A program made the translations under genes and the position numbers. Of a stretch of 64,000 nucleotides of DNA, positions 9,479-17,650 are shown in pieces (position 1 is the stretch's first letter; each line of letters opens with the position of its first letter). The notes below the pieces were generated by a model. That model had not been told where the DNA came from and ran no database searches. It was given only the letters and a program-made list of their open reading frames with translations. The stretch is from Dyadobacter subterraneus (GTDB taxonomy: Bacteria > Bacteroidota > Bacteroidia > Cytophagales > Spirosomataceae), in NCBI RefSeq assembly GCF_015221875.1, contig NZ_JACYGY010000001.1, positions 4,566,501 to 4,630,500 on the forward strand. The letters are read 5' to 3'.

Positions 9479-10054
9479 ATGTACGAACCACTCTTCGAGT
9501 ATATCCAGCGTTACAGTAACGAGCCTTTAACCAATGAAGAAAAAGAAATTGTAAAATCTGCCTTTGAACTAAAAAAACTTAGAAAAAGACAGTACTTTCT
9601 GGAAGAGGGAAAAGTGTGTACCCATACAGGCTTTGTCTTTAAAGGGGCATTTCGTCAGTTTAGCGTTGACGAATCAGGGATTGAGCATATTCTCCAGTTA
9701 GCGATCGAAAACTGGTGGGTGGTAGACCGTGAAAGCTTTCTTAACCAAACTCCATCCAAATATTTCATTGAAGCATGGGAAGACTCTTTACTGCTTGTTT
9801 TCCCGATCAATAAACTGGATGAGATTTTAAGAATTCCGGCAATTAATACAATGTTCTGGCAGATGAGCCAAAACAATCATATTGCATCCCAAAAACGCGT
9901 GGAAGATACAATTACTTTAAATCCGATAAAACGCTATGAAAATTTTCAGCGCCATTATCCTGAAATCGTCCAAAGATTTCCGCAGCACCAGATCGCGTCC
10001 TATTTGGGAATTGCCAGAGAAACGTTGAGCCGGGCCAGAAAACCAATCCGCTAG
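9479..10054 (+). CDS. Crp/Fnr-family transcriptional regulator
   Basis: 191 residues. The N-terminal cyclic-nucleotide-binding-type beta-barrel (about 25-115) includes FLEEGKVCTHTGFVFKGAFR and the ENWWVVDRESF segment typical of Bacteroidota Crp-like proteins. The C-terminal winged helix ends with QHQIASYLGIARETLSRARK. Start taken at the ATG at 9479 (MYEPLFEYI); an upstream in-frame ATG at 9425 adds 18 Cys-rich residues that do not fit the family. No Cys cluster for an Fe-S centre is seen, so it is not an FNR-type oxygen sensor. It precedes an isochorismatase-like gene and a pirin gene, mirroring the second Crp-pirin cluster at 36.4 kb. Confidence 0.9.
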   Translation: MYEPLFEYIQRYSNEPLTNEEKEIVKSAFELKKLRKRQYFLEEGKVCTHTGFVFKGAFRQFSVDESGIEHILQLAIENWWVVDRESFLNQTPSKYFIEAWEDSLLLVFPINKLDEILRIPAINTMFWQMSQNNHIASQKRVEDTITLNPIKRYENFQRHYPEIVQRFPQHQIASYLGIARETLSRARKPIR

Positions 10055-10102
10055 TTGTTAATTTTTGATTACCAGAATACGTGATTTTCATCATCAGGCG
10101 AT

Positions 10103-10118
10103 TGTGACAAAAATCACC
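10103..10118 (+). promoter_or_regulatory. CRP-like dyad upstream of the isochorismatase-like gene
   Basis: The sequence TGTGA-N6-TCACC matches the classical CRP dyad (TGTGA-N6-TCACA) at nine of ten positions. It lies between the Crp-family gene and the hydrolase gene, 92 bp before the hydrolase start. About 12 bp downstream a TTGACCTGG stretch (10132-10140) partly resembles the FNR-like box found in the 37-39 kb cluster. Binding by the adjacent regulator is inference; a match this short can occur by chance. Confidence 0.35.
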
Positions 10119-10209
10119 GTTTTAAGGCTTCTTGACCTGGTAATTTTGCTAAGCAAGTCGGAAGAAACACGAAGTTTCAAGCGACATAAACAATAGCAAA
10201 ATCAAGATC

Positions 10210-10806
10210 ATGAAAAAGTTCAAAATCGAAGACACAGTAATATTACTGATTGATCACCAAGTAGGTACACTCAATTTCTCAGCCAATCGTTCACATGAAG
10301 TGATCATTTCACGGGCCCGTGCATTGGCTAGGATCGCCAAAGACTTAGACATTCCGGTAGTTCTAACTTCTAGTCAGGAAGAGCTGGCACAGGGGCCATT
10401 GATCAAAGACATGGAGGAAATACTGCCAAAGCAATTCGCTGACCGTGTAAAAAGACAAGGTATTACTAATGCCTGGGATGACCAGGAATTTAAAGCGGCG
10501 GTGCTTAAAGCTGCAAACGGAAGGAAAAATGTGGTGATGGCTGGTCTGACCAATGACGTATGTATTGTCTGGCCCTCTATTTCTATGCAAGAAGAAGGTT
10601 TTGATGTACAAGTTGTGATCGACGGCGGAGGCTCACCAACGGAAATCGCTGAGGACGTAGCCAGAAAAACCTGGGAAAGCCAAGGTGTGCGCACATCAAC
10701 GATCAGTCAGTTTGTCTCCGAGTTGATTGGTAGCTGGGCAACACCAGAAGGTGAAAAAGTCAAGCCAATACTTTTCGAAGAAATTTATTTCAAACTATTT
10801 AATTGA
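10210..10806 (+). CDS. Isochorismatase-family hydrolase (YcaC-like)
   Basis: 198 residues of the cysteine-hydrolase fold. The expected triad is visible: Asp in LLIDHQVGT (about residue 15), Lys in PLIKDMEE (about 64) and the nucleophilic Cys in GLTNDVCIVW (about 118). The family cleaves C-N or vinyl-ether bonds in small amides or isochorismate; the YcaC-like subgroup has no firmly known substrate. It sits between the Crp-type regulator and the pirin gene in the same direction, with 49 bp to the pirin start, suggesting one stress-response operon. Confidence 0.9.
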   Translation: MKKFKIEDTVILLIDHQVGTLNFSANRSHEVIISRARALARIAKDLDIPVVLTSSQEELAQGPLIKDMEEILPKQFADRVKRQGITNAWDDQEFKAAVLKAANGRKNVVMAGLTNDVCIVWPSISMQEEGFDVQVVIDGGGSPTEIAEDVARKTWESQGVRTSTISQFVSELIGSWATPEGEKVKPILFEEIYFKLFN

Positions 10807-10817
10807 TTACCAAACCG

Positions 10818-10838
10818 GCGCCGGCACACTGCCGGCGC
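10818..10838 (+). promoter_or_regulatory. GC-rich intercistronic hairpin
   Basis: A perfect 9-bp stem (GCGCCGGCA / TGCCGGCGC) with a 3-nt loop lies between the hydrolase stop (10806) and the pirin start (10856). There is no T-tract directly after it, so it is not a standard intrinsic terminator. It could be an mRNA-stabilising or attenuating structure that sets the ratio of the two products. Confidence 0.45.
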
Positions 10839-10855
10839 TAAATAACCTTTTTGCG

Positions 10856-11602
10856 ATGTTAAAGAAAATAGATAAAACTGCATTTATGGGCCACGGTCCA
10901 ATTCAAACGCTTTATCCGGGATACACAATTTCAGGATCAGATTCTGGCATAGGAAGCATTGGGAGGATTGATCATGCATATGTACGAGGGAAACAGCATA
11001 TTGCCATGCACCCGCATGTCAATGATGAGATATTATCTTATTTCAGGGCGGGAAAAGTGGAGCACATAGACTCAGAAGGTTATAAAGATACCATAACGAG
11101 TACTCGGCTAATGCTTATGAAAGCCGGTAAACTTTTCTATCATGAAGAATTAATTGACGGTCAAAGTGAACCGTTTGAAGGGTTGCAAATCTTCATCCGC
11201 CCGGGTGCTAAGAATCTCAAACCGGAAGTTACCTTCCAGAACCTAGGGCAACGAGACAGCGAAAATACCTGGCGCCTACTGGCATCTCCAACATCCCAGA
11301 CAACTCTTCGTTTCAGTAGCCAGAGCTGGCTGTATGATAACAATGTGTCTGCTGGAACAATTACAGAACTGCCCGAAATGCCAGATAATGACCTGACGGC
11401 TCTCTTATATATTTATCAGGGATCGGTCCAAGTTAATGGGCACATTGACTTAGAGAAAAATGAAGCGCTTATTGTAGTAAAAGAGGTGATTTCCATTAAA
11501 ACCGGGACAGGTGCAGAAATGGTCCTGTTTTATACTGCTGAACATGGGTCTATATTTAAAGATGGTATGTTCAGCGGTAACAAGGCAAGTTTTAAGGATT
11601 AG
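10856..11602 (+). CDS. Pirin-family protein (YhhW-like)
   Basis: 248 residues of the bicupin pirin family, some members of which have quercetin 2,3-dioxygenase activity. The metal-binding N-terminal cupin shows the MHPHVNDEILSY motif (two His and a Glu) and a later His in LFYHEE. Start taken at ATG 10856 (MLKKIDKTAF); frames starting further upstream overlap the hydrolase gene and add sequence unlike pirin. Likely co-transcribed with the isochorismatase-like hydrolase under the Crp-type regulator. Substrate unknown. Confidence 0.88.
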   Translation: MLKKIDKTAFMGHGPIQTLYPGYTISGSDSGIGSIGRIDHAYVRGKQHIAMHPHVNDEILSYFRAGKVEHIDSEGYKDTITSTRLMLMKAGKLFYHEELIDGQSEPFEGLQIFIRPGAKNLKPEVTFQNLGQRDSENTWRLLASPTSQTTLRFSSQSWLYDNNVSAGTITELPEMPDNDLTALLYIYQGSVQVNGHIDLEKNEALIVVKEVISIKTGTGAEMVLFYTAEHGSIFKDGMFSGNKASFKD

Positions 11603-11774
11603 CTTCGGACAGGATAATTTTCCACTATTGACAACCCCAAAATCAATTCAGTCCTGGTTTAAGTATAGAAGCGTCGCACGACGATTCAGCCGCGTCGGTG
11701 ACATCAATCTAGCTGGAATCATCAGAAGGCACCCAGTTCCTGAAAATAAATCGTACCCTAGGATTATCACTGCT

Positions 11775-13498
11775 TTAATTTTTAGACATAGGTAAATAGA
11801 CGATAAAATTAGCCCCATTCCCTATTTCACTTTCTGCTGTTAAAAGTCCATAATGGTTTTGGACAACTTTATTGCCCAGTGCGAGTCCGATTCCAGTACC
11901 GGCATATTCACTTCTACCATGAAGCCTTTGAAACATTTGGAAACTGCGCTGGACATTTTTTTGATCAAAACCAATGCCGTTGTCTTGGACCTGGAGTTTT
12001 AGGTAAGCGTGGCCAGCCAAAACTATTTGAGTCAACTCGGAAGGATCTGCGGATGTTGTTGAAATTGTAATATGAGGAACCTGTCCTTTCGGTTGATATT
12101 TTAACGCATTATTTACCAAATTCAATAAAAGCTGGGTTAGTTGCGCTGAATCTCCCCAAACGCTATCCAATGGCTTAATATCGAGCACCGCCTTTGTTTC
12201 TTCAATAACCATTTCCAGATCTGACAGGACAGCATCTACAATTAAATTCATGTCCACTTTTGCAAAAGCTTTATGATTAGCTTCTAATCTGGAAAAAGTC
12301 AGCAAATCGGAAATCATTGAGCTCATTCGATTGGCTGCGTCCTGCATTCTGGAAAGAAGGAACTTCCCTTCATCGTCCAGTTGATCACGATGACGGGATT
12401 CCAGACGGCTACCAAACGATACTACCTTGCGGAGTGGTTTCTGAAGGTCGTGGCTTGCCGCGTAAGCAAATTGTTCCAGACTCTGATTTGAACTTATTAA
12501 TTGACCATTTACGTGATTGAGCTCAGTCGTACGGAGCTGTACCCTTGTTTCCAGTTGGCCGGCTAGCTCACGGTAAAGTTTTTCACTTCTTTCAAGCTCC
12601 ATTTGCGCTTCTACGCGTGCGGTTACCTCAATAGCCATTTACAAAATTCCGTAAACTTTTTTTTCAACATCAAAAAGTGGTGTATAGGTAATATCGAAAT
12701 AAACGTCGACATGATCCCGCTCATCTTCAGATCCGCCCGAGCGCTCTGCGAATGGTACGGTTGTCCGGAATCATAAACGTTTTCCAAAATCTGGATATAG
12801 GGTTGTCCCATTAATTCTGGCAGAGCTTCAATAAGTTTTTTACCAACAACGGAATGGCCTTTCCCCCATATTTTGATCATGGCTTCATTTGTAAATTCGA
12901 TAATAAGCTCCCTGCCAACCATGAGTGAACATCCCACGGGGGACTGCTCAATAAGGTTACGAAACTTGCTTTCACCTGCCTTTATCTCAATTTGTGCATG
13001 ATGCTTCCAGGTAAAATCGGAGGACATTACCATAATTCCCGTTATTTCATTGTCTGCTCCATGTATCGGTGTACAAATGACATTAAAATAACGATTTTCC
13101 AATCCAGTATTACCCCTCAAAAATACAGGAATATCATTACTATCATAGGGTTGTCCAGATTTTAAAACCTGTTTGAATACGCGAATAATATCCTGCTCTG
13201 TAAGCTCTGGTAATACTTTTTCCAGCTCCATGCCAATGACCATTTCATTTTTACCTACAATGGAAAGCATGGCAGGATTTGCAGATTTTATAATTAACGC
13301 CTCCGTTTCAAAAAGACCAATCGCAACCGGTGACTGCTGAGTCATCGAGCGCAGCATCTCTTCACTCATATTTAGCTGCCTTTGAGCTTCCACGAGTTCT
13401 GTTATATCAAGGATCGCTCCTAACTTGCGGTAAATTCTATTCAAATGATAATTGGAATTTGGATAATCTAGTTGTGATTTACACGGAAGCCGGATGTA
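11775..13498 (-). pseudogene. PAS-domain sensor histidine kinase, degraded
   Basis: Two adjacent minus-strand frames together encode a PAS-PAS-kinase protein without a valid beginning. The upstream segment (to about 12758) has two PAS domains (QQSPVAIGLFE..., EQSPVGCSLMV...). At about 12758 the frame shifts by one base: the continuation PFAERSGG...VDVYFDITYTPLF lies in the other frame, consistent with loss of one G. That frame then meets a TAA at 12639-12641 before continuing into an otherwise intact kinase core: H box ASHDLQKPLRK, N box LVNNALKY, G1 DNGIGF, G2 GTGIGLALG. The 5' end is also missing: the frame closes upstream at a TGA (13499-13501) with no good start. The 287-residue kinase core could still be translated from an ATG at 12638. 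Confidence 0.8.
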
Positions 13499-13694
13499 TC
13501 AAGCAGTACTTGTTGCTTGTTCCGGGTCGATTATGCTCGGTCTACATATTGTCGTTTCATCTGCCAATTATATTAAAGGATTAACCAAACTGAATAATTG
13601 ATATGAAGCCCGCAAATAAGTTAAAGTTCCAACGAGCTTTCTGAGTAAGTCAAAATATTTTGATACCTACCTCGTAATCTATTATTACATCGTT

Positions 13695-14555
13695 ATGAAA
13701 CAGAAAAAAGATATTCCAATTCTATTACTAAAAGAAATAACACGGCACGGATTAAAGATAACACGGTACAAAGAATTGGATGATCAGGATATACTTTTCA
13801 AAGCTGCCCATCGGGATGATCACTATATATTTGTTTTCCAGCTTCAAGGCACAAGCCGGATTATGGTTGATTTTAAGGAAATAGCACTTGAAGGCTGCGC
13901 CATACTTTGTATTCTTCCAGGTCAGGTTCATCGGGGCGTCTCTGCTGATAAAGTAGAAGCTTTGTTCATTGCCATCGAAACCGCTCTGATAAAAGATTCT
14001 CTCCGACATATTTTTGAAGAAAAGGTTCCTCAACAAGCAATTACACATTTGGCTGAAAATGATTCTATTTTGCTTGAACAGAGCATTGACCTGCTCGTGG
14101 CCTTATCCGAACATGCAGATAAAGGCAGTCTCCAATTGGAGATAATTCGCTCACTAACAGATACATGTACCGGCATGATTGCCTGCGAATTTGATGCCGT
14201 AGAAGATTCAAATTACGGTAGCACTTTACGTTCGGTTATTATTACCAAGCAATTTAAAAGATATCTTTCTCAATCTTATCATATCGAGCGAACGCCTTCG
14301 GGCTACGCAAAAAGGCTGAATATTTCTGCCTCTTATCTTAACGAAGTTGTTAAACAGGTAACTGGATTTTCGGCAAGCTACTGGATTCAACAGCAGGTCA
14401 TTATGGAGGCGAAACGAGTGTTATTTTACACGGATTATTCCGTAAAAGAGATTTCATCTATCCTTGGTTTTGAAGATCAGCATTATTTTTCCCGCTTTTT
14501 CAAAAAGGGCACCGGTATGTCGCCCATGATTTTCAAACAGCAGTACCGCAAATAG
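13695..14555 (+). CDS. AraC-family transcriptional regulator
   Basis: 286 residues: an N-terminal cupin-like sensing domain (DDHYIFVFQ..., CILPGQVH) and a C-terminal double helix-turn-helix (about 185-286), with LNISASYLNEVVKQVTGFSASYWIQ and VKEISSILGFEDQHYFSRFFKKGTGMSP. It is a same-length paralogue of the regulator at 47316-48176, sharing RDDHYIF and LPGQ motifs. The short-chain dehydrogenase gene begins 84 bp downstream in the same direction and is the obvious candidate target. The effector is unknown. Confidence 0.92.
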   Translation: MKQKKDIPILLLKEITRHGLKITRYKELDDQDILFKAAHRDDHYIFVFQLQGTSRIMVDFKEIALEGCAILCILPGQVHRGVSADKVEALFIAIETALIKDSLRHIFEEKVPQQAITHLAENDSILLEQSIDLLVALSEHADKGSLQLEIIRSLTDTCTGMIACEFDAVEDSNYGSTLRSVIITKQFKRYLSQSYHIERTPSGYAKRLNISASYLNEVVKQVTGFSASYWIQQQVIMEAKRVLFYTDYSVKEISSILGFEDQHYFSRFFKKGTGMSPMIFKQQYRK

Positions 14556-14638
14556 TCCATTACTTACAACCGTTTCACCATTGGTACAACTTGCCTTATC
14601 CTGTTGTTTTGTATTTCAATTAATTCAACGACATAAGG

Positions 14639-15520
14639 ATGAAAATATATCAAGTCACATTTACCCATTTGGTAAATTTTATCGGCATTGTAGCGGTGTT
14701 TCGGATAATTTTTCGCTTTGTTACCTTCGTTTATATTTACATAAGACCATCATCGATTTTAAGATATAAAACAGAAGGTGCTTATGCAGTTGTGACCGGG
14801 GCATCAGATGGAATAGGTAAAGGCATTGCTCTGGAGCTGGCGGCAAAAGGGTTTAATCTTATTTTACATGCAAAAGATTCGGTGAAAATGAACACGGTTA
14901 TCAGTGACGCGTTGATGATAAATCCGTCATTAGATATCCGGTGTGTTATCCATGACAGCAGTGTATATGGCATTCCTGACATTTCCGGGATTGAGCACCT
15001 CCCGATTAAGATACTGGTCAATAACGTTGGCATTGGACCGATCAAAGCTTTCTCCCAACTTTCAGCAGCCGAAATCGACGCGATTGTCAATGTAAACATA
15101 CTTTTTGCTACGCAGCTTACCAATCGTTTGCTTCCTTTTCTCTCCGGCGATTCACTGATTCTGAATATATCGTCCTACGCTGGGATACTTCCACCTCCAT
15201 TCCTTGCAGTTTATGCGGCCACAAAGGCTTATAACAATGCATTTTCAAAATCACTATCAATAGAACTTGAGAACATTGAGACCATTTCGATACTTACCGG
15301 AAGCGTCCATACGGGCTCTAATAAGAAGCCTGTTAGCTTTTTGAGACCTTCCAGTCAACATTTTGCAAAAAAGGTCTTGTCAGTCGTAGGCTGTGGCAAA
15401 AAAAGCGTTATGCCGTACTGGCCTCATGCCGCGCAAACCTACCTGCTTTCTCTTTTACCCGAACGAATGATGGACAATGCCATGAAAAATTCCATGCAGA
15501 AGGAAGTTTCTAACAGATAA
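14639..15520 (+). CDS. Short-chain dehydrogenase/reductase with N-terminal membrane segment
   Basis: 293 residues. A hydrophobic stretch near residues 10-35 precedes a Rossmann fold with TGASDGIGKG (cofactor binding, about 53), the NNVG motif, a catalytic Ser in NISSYAG and the Tyr-Lys pair in YAATKAY. The layout, membrane anchor then classical SDR, resembles the 17-beta-hydroxysteroid dehydrogenase 12 / ketoacyl reductase branch, though substrate cannot be told. It follows an AraC-type regulator and is closed by a hairpin terminator, so it is either monocistronic or co-transcribed with the regulator. Confidence 0.9.
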   Translation: MKIYQVTFTHLVNFIGIVAVFRIIFRFVTFVYIYIRPSSILRYKTEGAYAVVTGASDGIGKGIALELAAKGFNLILHAKDSVKMNTVISDALMINPSLDIRCVIHDSSVYGIPDISGIEHLPIKILVNNVGIGPIKAFSQLSAAEIDAIVNVNILFATQLTNRLLPFLSGDSLILNISSYAGILPPPFLAVYAATKAYNNAFSKSLSIELENIETISILTGSVHTGSNKKPVSFLRPSSQHFAKKVLSVVGCGKKSVMPYWPHAAQTYLLSLLPERMMDNAMKNSMQKEVSNR

Positions 15521-15556
15521 AAATCGAAAATCAACATTTAAAAGAGGTTATATCTG

Positions 15557-15592
15557 AAAAAAGGAGAAACATCACTGTTTTCTCCTTTTTTG
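15557..15592 (+). terminator. Intrinsic terminator after the SDR gene
   Basis: A GGAGAAA / TTTCTCC stem flanked by A- and T-runs, ending in TTTTTT, lies 40 bp after the stop. It also sits directly beyond the 3' end of the convergent tRNA gene, so it may end transcription from both sides. Confidence 0.75.
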
Positions 15593-15664
15593 TGCACCCA
15601 ACGAGATTCGAACTCATATCGTCGGTACCGGAAACCGAAATTCTATCCATTGAACTATGGGTGC
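15593..15664 (-). tRNA. tRNA-Arg (anticodon CCG)
   Basis: On the minus strand the sequence folds as a 72-nt cloverleaf: acceptor GCACCCA paired with TGGGTGC, a D-arm GTTCAATGGATAGAAT, anticodon stem TCGGT/ACCGA around the loop TTCCGGT (anticodon CCG, reading codon CGG), and a T-arm with GTTCGAATC. The discriminator base is A and CCA is not encoded. Identity follows from the anticodon. Confidence 0.93.
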
Positions 15665-15771
15665 TTTGGGCTTTATAGCCTGTAACGGGGTGCAAATATA
15701 GCCTCTAATTTGATTTCTTGTCAATTCCTGACAGAATTTATTGCAAATAAACTATGAGGCATTTTCCGACC

Positions 15772-16443
15772 TTATAATCTTTTCATCAAATCCCAATCTC
15801 CAACATCTTTCAAATACATGAAATCCAGGAGAATACCGTTAACATTGGTAATTAATTTGTGTCCTTCTACAAAAGGCACAACATGCGTGGTAATATGCTC
15901 GTGATCAGAAATCAGACCTTGTGTTTGATTATGATGTTTTGCAATTTCTTCGAAGGACAATTCTATTTCACTGTAAAATAAATACATCGCCTCATCGCTT
16001 GTGCCGGTTGATGGAAAGAAAGGTCCCTTATTAAGTTCAACCAGATCTTCTTTTTTAATTGGAATTCCGGTTTCTTCAAAAACTTCTCTGGCCGCAACAG
16101 AAGCCGCGTCACTTTCACTGTCGAGCATGCCAGCCGGATGTTCATAGGTAAGCGAACCATCGCAAATTCTGCGTTGACGAACCAGCAGTAAGTATTTTTC
16201 TCTGGTTTCAATTTCAACAAAACAGATCAGGACACATACTACTTCACCTTTCAAAAAACAGATTGGCGGGATTTTATCTCCTTCCGGTGTCGTCGCATCG
16301 GTATATAAAAGTGAAAAAAGTACTTCTCCTTTTCCGTTTCTTCGTGAGTATAATTCGTCAACATTGTGAACGTCAAGGCCATTTTTTTCCAGCCTTCCCT
16401 TCCACAGGTTATATTTGTGGGAATCAACAAGTTTTTCGTCCAT
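15772..16443 (-). CDS. NUDIX hydrolase
   Basis: 223 residues with a complete Nudix box (G-x5-E-x7-REVxEETGI) at residues 105-128, which binds the metal-diphosphate of the substrate. An N-terminal region of about 60 residues precedes the fold, as in ADP-sugar or nucleoside-diphosphate-sugar pyrophosphatases; substrate is not determined. No signal peptide. It is a single gene on the minus strand; the GlgB/GlgE genes lie further upstream on the same strand but are well separated, so a link to sugar-nucleotide metabolism would be speculative. Confidence 0.9.
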   Translation of the reverse strand: MDEKLVDSHKYNLWKGRLEKNGLDVHNVDELYSRRNGKGEVLFSLLYTDATTPEGDKIPPICFLKGEVVCVLICFVEIETREKYLLLVRQRRICDGSLTYEHPAGMLDSESDAASVAAREVFEETGIPIKKEDLVELNKGPFFPSTGTSDEAMYLFYSEIELSFEEIAKHHNQTQGLISDHEHITTHVVPFVEGHKLITNVNGILLDFMYLKDVGDWDLMKRL

Positions 16444-16475
16444 AATAAATTTGTGCTGCTATCCGCTTTAGTTTA

Positions 16476-17159
16476 TTAATTATATAATGGGAAGCAGATG
16501 GAGACATAAGGCATGTCGTAAGTAGTTGAAAAACGGTTTTGGTTGTTGTCGAGTTTAACGTCCGTTTTGTAAGTTGTACGGCCATGAACATAGCCCGCTT
16601 TTACCCCGATTCTATTGGTAATCCAGTAGCGTACAAACACTTCTGACTGTCCACTGTTTTTATCCATGCCTAATGGCAAAACATTAAAGAAATTAGGAGA
16701 ACTTGGAATAAGACTGTTGTAATACTCAGAGCCCTCTCCTTGCGGAAAAGAGTTTTTGGTATAAAGACCTTTGCGTTTTACGCCAATGGCAATGCCTATG
16801 ATATCTGTGTTTGCACCGATATCCCATTTTCCAAATTTAAGGGTAATTCCAGCCAGAATACTTAAACTGTTGACAGTAAGTCTGCCAAATTTCAGAGAAT
16901 CTCCGCTTGAAAAACTTTCTTTTGGCAAAAGAGTCTTTTCACCTGTATAATAACCAGCGGTGCGTGCTCCCCAGGTCAGATTAAACCATGGAAAACCATT
17001 GATGCTTAATTCCTGATGATACCCGATTGACGGCGCCCAGGCTTTATCATTATAACCGGTTCCCAAATCTACTCCTGAGGTAACCCGGGAAGGATATTGC
17101 GCGTGACTTGCAACCGTACTTAGTAAAAATAATACTACAGCTAATCGAATGATTTTCAT
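16476..17159 (-). CDS. Exported outer-membrane beta-barrel-like protein, unknown
   Basis: 227 residues with a signal peptide (MKIIRLAVVLFLLSTVASHAQ) and a mature region of amphipathic strands with frequent Gly, Tyr and Trp, ending in an aromatic-rich final strand (MPYVSICFPLYN) as expected for small outer-membrane barrels. No family name was recognised. The start is followed directly by the signal peptide, so the start is reliable. It lies 32 bp upstream of the Nudix gene on the same strand and could be co-transcribed with it. Confidence 0.7.
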   Translation of the reverse strand: MKIIRLAVVLFLLSTVASHAQYPSRVTSGVDLGTGYNDKAWAPSIGYHQELSINGFPWFNLTWGARTAGYYTGEKTLLPKESFSSGDSLKFGRLTVNSLSILAGITLKFGKWDIGANTDIIGIAIGVKRKGLYTKNSFPQGEGSEYYNSLIPSSPNFFNVLPLGMDKNSGQSEVFVRYWITNRIGVKAGYVHGRTTYKTDVKLDNNQNRFSTTYDMPYVSICFPLYN

Positions 17160-17244
17160 TTGTAAAAATTATTATGCTGGCGTAAAGGTAAAAAAATGTA
17201 CAAAAAAACAAGTTCGCAATCCTGATTACCTTATTCTGCGGTCA

Positions 17245-17478
17245 TTAAACGCCTCTCTTTTCACGTAAAATATGAACCTGTTCCAAACCTGATTCTGTAA
17301 GGCTGGCTGTGATATTATATCCCTGATCTTCCAGTTTGGTTACCGTTACAAGTCCCTGTTTTCTAAGCAGTTCAGTTGCCTCTTGAAAAAGATCCTGGGT
17401 CTCGGTCGGGAATTCAATAAAATTTCTGTCTGTTGCTGTAAGAAATAGCAAAAGCGCATCTTCGGTTTCCTTATTCAT
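17245..17478 (-). CDS. Hypothetical protein, possibly winged-helix-like
   Basis: 77 residues, no signal peptide. The pattern of an N-terminal helix, LLRKQGLV, a hairpin-like VTVTKLEDQGYNITASLTESG and a final helix resembles the recognition helix and wing of small winged-helix proteins, but no specific family is recognised. It sits 85 bp upstream of the barrel gene on the same strand. Function unknown. Confidence 0.6.
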   Translation of the reverse strand: MNKETEDALLLFLTATDRNFIEFPTETQDLFQEATELLRKQGLVTVTKLEDQGYNITASLTESGLEQVHILREKRGV

Positions 17479-17582
17479 GATCTAATTTGTTAATAAGTGA
17501 TTTCTTATAATCAGCACAACGCCGGGCTTTTTGTGCAGAAATGGCAATTTTTGTGCCCAAATCGCTTCTTCCAAATATAACT

Positions 17583-17615
17583 TAAAAAAATAAGGCAGAG
17601 ATGTCTCTGCCTTAT
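17583..17615 (-). terminator. Intrinsic terminator of glgB
   Basis: A perfect stem ATAAGGCAGAGA / TCTCTGCCTTAT, read on the minus strand, is followed by a run of seven T. It lies 35 bp past the glgB stop. Confidence 0.85.
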
Positions 17616-17650
17616 ACTTATTATTTATTTTCATCAAATTCCTGTGAAAT

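Noticed and set aside
10727..10855. Longer N-terminus for the pirin at 10856, overlapping the isochorismatase-like gene
   Set aside because: The extra 43 residues do not look like pirin and overlap a well-defined gene; the ATG at 10856 fits the family.
11603..11774. Possible gene remnant in the relatively GC-rich stretch between pirin and the broken kinase
   Set aside because: All six frames are closed by frequent stops and no protein similarity could be read.
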